Below, one piece after another: positions 61,073-64,000 of a DNA stretch of 64,000 nucleotides. The notes beneath the pieces were generated by a model. The model searched no databases and was not told the origin of the DNA. It saw only the letters and a list, made by a program, of their open reading frames with translations. Positions within the stretch are counted from its first letter, which is position 1, and each line of letters starts with the position of its first letter. The translations under genes were made by a program, and so were the position numbers. The DNA comes from an uncultured Nitrososphaerales archaeon (lineage in GTDB: Archaea; Thermoproteota; Nitrososphaeria; Nitrososphaerales; Nitrosocaldaceae), in assembly GCA_938030895.1 (NCBI GenBank), contig CALHIV010000007.1, forward strand, positions 62,001-126,000, read 5' to 3'.

Positions 61073-63306
61073 TGCCTAGATTCAAGACGGTTCAAGAGGC
61101 ATTGAAGATAATAGGGCAGAAGGACCAGATTCGAAAGGTATGGAGTTTGCACTGAGTTTATGCTCCATACCCGAATGATTTTGGTGTCATAGCCCATGTA
61201 GACCATGGCAAGACTACGATGAGTGATAGCCTGCTAGCTGCTACTGGGATGATAAGCCCTAGCGTTGCTGGGGAAGCGCTTGCATTGGATTACTGGGACC
61301 TTGAGCAGCAGAGGCAGATGACCATCAAGGCTGCTAATGTAACGCTCTACTACGAGCATGATAACAGACCATACGTCATAAATATGATAGATACACCAGG
61401 GCATATAGACTTCACAGGAAGGGTCACTAGAAGTCTCAGAGCTATAGATGGTGTATGTGTTGTATGTGACTCAGTGGAAGGGATAATGACACAGACTGAG
61501 ACAGTAACTAGACAGGCGTTGGAGGAGAGGGTTAGGCCAGTGCTCTACATAAACAAGATAGACAGGCTTGTGAAGGAGTTAAGATTAACGCCAGATAAGA
61601 TGCAGGAGTGGCTTGCTAGAATAATAGCAGACTTTAATAGGCTCATCGATATATATGCTGAGCCAGAGTTCAAGGATAAGTGGAAGGTTAGCATCCAGAA
61701 CGATAGTGTTGCGTTTGGTTCAGCAAAGGACAGATGGGGTATAACAGCAAGCATAGCAGCAAAGAAGGGCTTCAAGTTCAAGGATGTATACGATGCATAT
61801 ATGAGCCCAGATGGTGCAAAAGGGCTTGCAGAGAGGGTCCCATTACATGAGGCCATACTAGGCATGGTTGTTAAGCACCATCCTCCTCCTCACGTTGCTC
61901 AGAGGTACAGGATACCAAAGATATGGAAGGGCGATCTGGAGTCTGATGTTGGAAGAGCGCTCCTAGAGTGTGATGAGAATGGTCCAGCGGTGATGATGGT
62001 TACAAATGTTGTTGTTGATCCTCAAGCGGGTCCTGTTGCTGTAGGGAGGCTATACTCTGGAACCATAAGCGATGGTGATCAGGTCTACCTTGTAGGGAGC
62101 AAGAGGACGGAGAGGGTTCAGTCAGTCACCATGTTCATGGGTCCATACAGGGAGATAGTTGGTAGTTTGACAGCAGGTAATATACCTGCGCTTCTAGGTT
62201 TGGAGCATGCTAGGGCTGGGGAGACTATATCAAGCATAAAGGATATAGTACCATTCGAATCGATAAGGTATGTATCAGAGCCAGTGGTTACAGTAGCGAT
62301 AGAACCAAAGCACCCAAAGGACCTACCGAAGCTCGTTGAGGCGCTAAGGAGGATAAGCATAGAGGATCCAAACCTAGTTGTGAAGATAAATGAGGAGACT
62401 GGAGAGATGCTTATGGCTGGGATGGGTGTGCTCCATCTAGAGATAGCAACCACGCTTCTACAGCAGCAAGGGTTAGAGATCGTAACATCTAAACCATTGA
62501 TAAACTACAGGGAATCGATAAGGAGCAAGGCCGGTCCTATAATGGCAAAGTCTCCAAACAGGCATAACAAGGTGTATGTTAGGGTTGAGCCATTGAGCAG
62601 TGATGTTATAGATATGCTTGTAACAGGGAAGATAAACGAGAATATGGATAGGAAGCAGATAGCAGCAGTATTGAGGGAGAAGGGCTGGGATGCTGATGAG
62701 GCCAAGGGTATAGTGGCCATAGAGGGTAGCAATCTCTTCGTTGATGCAACCAAGGGTGTCCAATACCTGCAGGAGTCGATGGACTCTCTACGCTCAGGGT
62801 TCACTGATGTTATGCTCGCTGGCCCACTCGTACAGGAGCAGTGTAGGGGTATCAAGGTTATACTCCACCACTTCGTACCCCACGAAGACCCAGCGCATAG
62901 AACCCTTGCTCAGCTACTCCCAGCAGCAAGGAGAGCGATAATGGGTGCTATGCTGAGCGCTGATCCCGTAATATTAGAACCTATACTTGGTATAGAGATA
63001 AGGTGCCCTGCAGAGATGATAGGTACAGTTGCTGGAGTACTCTCAAGCAAGAGGGGTAAACTGCTCAACATAGACCAGAAGGGTGTGATAGCGATAATTC
63101 AAGGTGAGATACCTGCAGCAGAGACCTCTGACCTCTCAGAGGTTATGAGAGGGGCAACAGCAGGCAAGGCGATGTGGAATACACACTTTAAGATGTGGCA
63201 GGCAGTACCAGCATCACTCACACAGCAGTTGATAGCAGAGATTAGGAAGAGGAAAGGGTTGAGCCCAGAACCGCCAAGGGCAGATGAGTTCATAGACAAG
63301 GAATAA
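61072..63306 (+). CDS. fusA: Translation elongation factor 2, interrupted by a BHB intron
   Basis: Ribosomal translocase GTPase. The coding sequence is two exons, 61072-61135 and 61178-63306, giving 730 residues, the archaeal EF-2 norm. Exon 1 reads MPRFKTVQEALKIIGQKDQI then R; the junction codon is A|AT (Asn); exon 2 continues FGVIAHVDHGKTTMSDSLL with the complete P-loop. The G2-G3 region IDTPGHIDF, NKIDR and the domain IV diphthamide loop HHFVPHEDPAHRT follow. Without splicing the frame hits TGA at 61153, and a start at 61219 would lose the P-loop. Confidence 0.93.
61136..61177 (+). other. Bulge-helix-bulge intron in the EF-2 gene
   Basis: A 42-base insert containing an in-frame TGA (61153-61155). 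Central helix TTCG (61130-61133) with CGAA (61172-61175), 5' bulge AA|A (61134-61136), 3' bulge TG|A (61176-61178), inner 9-bp helix GGTATGGAG (61137-61145) with CTCCATACC (61163-61171), and a 17-base loop. The outer helix CCAGA with TTTTGG is weaker. Cleavage after the second base of each bulge restores QIRNFGVIAHVDHGKTT exactly. Confidence 0.9.
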
Positions 63307-63587
63307 CTAACTATAGAATGGAATAGAATGGAATTCTGAATAATGGAGGATAGCATAGGATGGGATAGCGGTGATCGTAGCTGTAGTAACAATCGCAGAT
63401 ACGGCAAGTGTAACTCCATACTTTATTATATATCACAAATCCATTGGTAATCCTCATCGTAAGTAGAATTGGATGTTATGGTAGTGTAAATACTCATGGA
63501 TCGATACGCTATTAACCTGCTACGCTTAAGATAGCCCCTTATAGGTTAACATAAGACTTAATTCTACCATCCACATTATATAGTGCA

Positions 63588-64000
63588 ATGGGCAAGGAGT
63601 ACGATGAGAGTGATAGTGGTAATGGTGGTAATAGTGATGGGAATGATTATGTACTTGCAAGTATAAGCGATGTTGGGTTCGTTGATCCATATGGGATAGA
63701 GGGTGCGTTGGTGCTAAGATCAGATGATGGGAAGGTATTTCACATGCGTGCCTTCTCTGGCGAGGTTGCAAGGCATATAGATAGATTCAGGCAAGGTGAC
63801 AAGAACAGCATGCCTACCATATACAATCTTGTGAATGAGATAGCAGAGTTGGAGGATCTACTATTGACTGAGGTGAGGGTATATCCAAGTGGCTCAGCAC
63901 TGAGAGCAAACCTCTACTTCAAGGGCAAGAATAAGAGTATCATACTGAGGAACTATAGGGCATCAGACTCTATAGCCCTAGCTGCATACTACGATATACC
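63588..64000 (+). CDS. Bifunctional nuclease (BFN/DUF151) domain protein, partial
   Basis: The N-terminal 137 codons of a gene cut by the window edge. After a Gly/Asn/Ser/Asp-rich lead (residues 5-19) comes a BFN domain: DVGFVDPYGIEGALVLRSDDGKVFHMRAF, MPTIYNLVNEIAEL and NYRASDSIALAAYYDI, the last being the family hallmark. BFN proteins hydrolyse RNA and DNA in plants and bacteria; archaeal function is not established. Confidence 0.82.
   Translation, partial: MGKEYDESDSGNGGNSDGNDYVLASISDVGFVDPYGIEGALVLRSDDGKVFHMRAFSGEVARHIDRFRQGDKNSMPTIYNLVNEIAELEDLLLTEVRVYPSGSALRANLYFKGKNKSIILRNYRASDSIALAAYYDI

Noticed and set aside
61153-61155. In-frame TGA in EF-2 as a selenocysteine codon, stop or sequencing error
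   Set aside because: The TGA lies inside a 42-base BHB-foldable insert absent from EF-2 proteins; removal restores the canonical sequence, which no single-base error would do.
61219-63306. EF-2 starting at ATG 61219
   Set aside because: This would remove the P-loop HVDHGKTT and the N-terminus, which are encoded upstream. The TATA box supports ATG 61072.

Overview
The window is archaeal and best fits a thermophilic ammonia-oxidising lineage of the Nitrososphaerota (Thaumarchaeota), close to Nitrosocaldus-type genomes. The evidence is ribosomal proteins S27ae and S24e, a digeranylgeranylglyceryl-phosphate synthase, Mre11-Rad50, archaeal-type AspRS and EF-2, LysW-carrier amino-acid biosynthesis, mostly leaderless genes with a TATA box about 25 bases before the start, and bulge-helix-bulge (BHB) introns. 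The genus is inference from gene content; no rRNA or amo genes are present.

Layout. 0-9 kb: a cut MenA-like prenyltransferase, a DUF2203 protein, a THUMP methyltransferase, a putative zinc-protease-like protein overlapping a nucleotidyltransferase-kinase fusion, S24e/S27ae, DUF309, phosphoglycerate mutase and a GalT-like protein. 9-19 kb: small membrane proteins, one ending in a C2H2 zinc finger, a GNAT, two orphan oligopeptide-ABC ATPases, an ABC-2 exporter pair, AspRS and a polyamine pair (AdoMet decarboxylase, aminopropyltransferase). 19-24 kb: branched-chain operon ilvB-ilvN-leuA-leuB. 24-29 kb: NTF2-like protein, CorA, a two-lobed KaiC-like ATPase and PurM. 30-37.5 kb: an argG-lysW-lysX-lysY-lysZ-lysJ-lysM cluster with homocitrate synthase; it makes lysine and probably arginine on the LysW carrier. 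37.5-46 kb: an ACT protein, a TPR protein, Mre11-Rad50, a DsrE protein, a winged-helix regulator with a dyad on its TATA box, the second UbiA enzyme and a TrmB regulator.

46-50.6 kb is a complete envelope-stress module: pspA-pspAA converging on htpX-pspAB. It is followed by a decayed GT28 glycosyltransferase pseudogene. 52-56 kb holds threonine deaminase, which feeds the ilv pathway, then a three-gene overlapping operon: an SMC-like ATPase, a small PD-(D/E)XK-like nuclease and a 5-formyl-THF cyclo-ligase-like protein. The first two are the best candidate for an undescribed two-component system. 56-60.7 kb has two tandem cobalamin-radical-SAM-like proteins, possibly GDGT lipid enzymes, and a glycosyltransferase.

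The clearest novelty is at 60.8-63.3 kb. A tRNA-Tyr with a 57-base BHB intron is followed by the elongation factor 2 gene. That gene is interrupted just before its GTP-binding P-loop by a 42-base insert with an in-frame TGA, folding as a BHB intron. Its removal restores the canonical EF-2 sequence exactly. The window ends in a bifunctional-nuclease-domain gene. Simple-sequence repeats are unusually frequent, both between genes and as Asn/Asp/Ser-rich tracts inside proteins.
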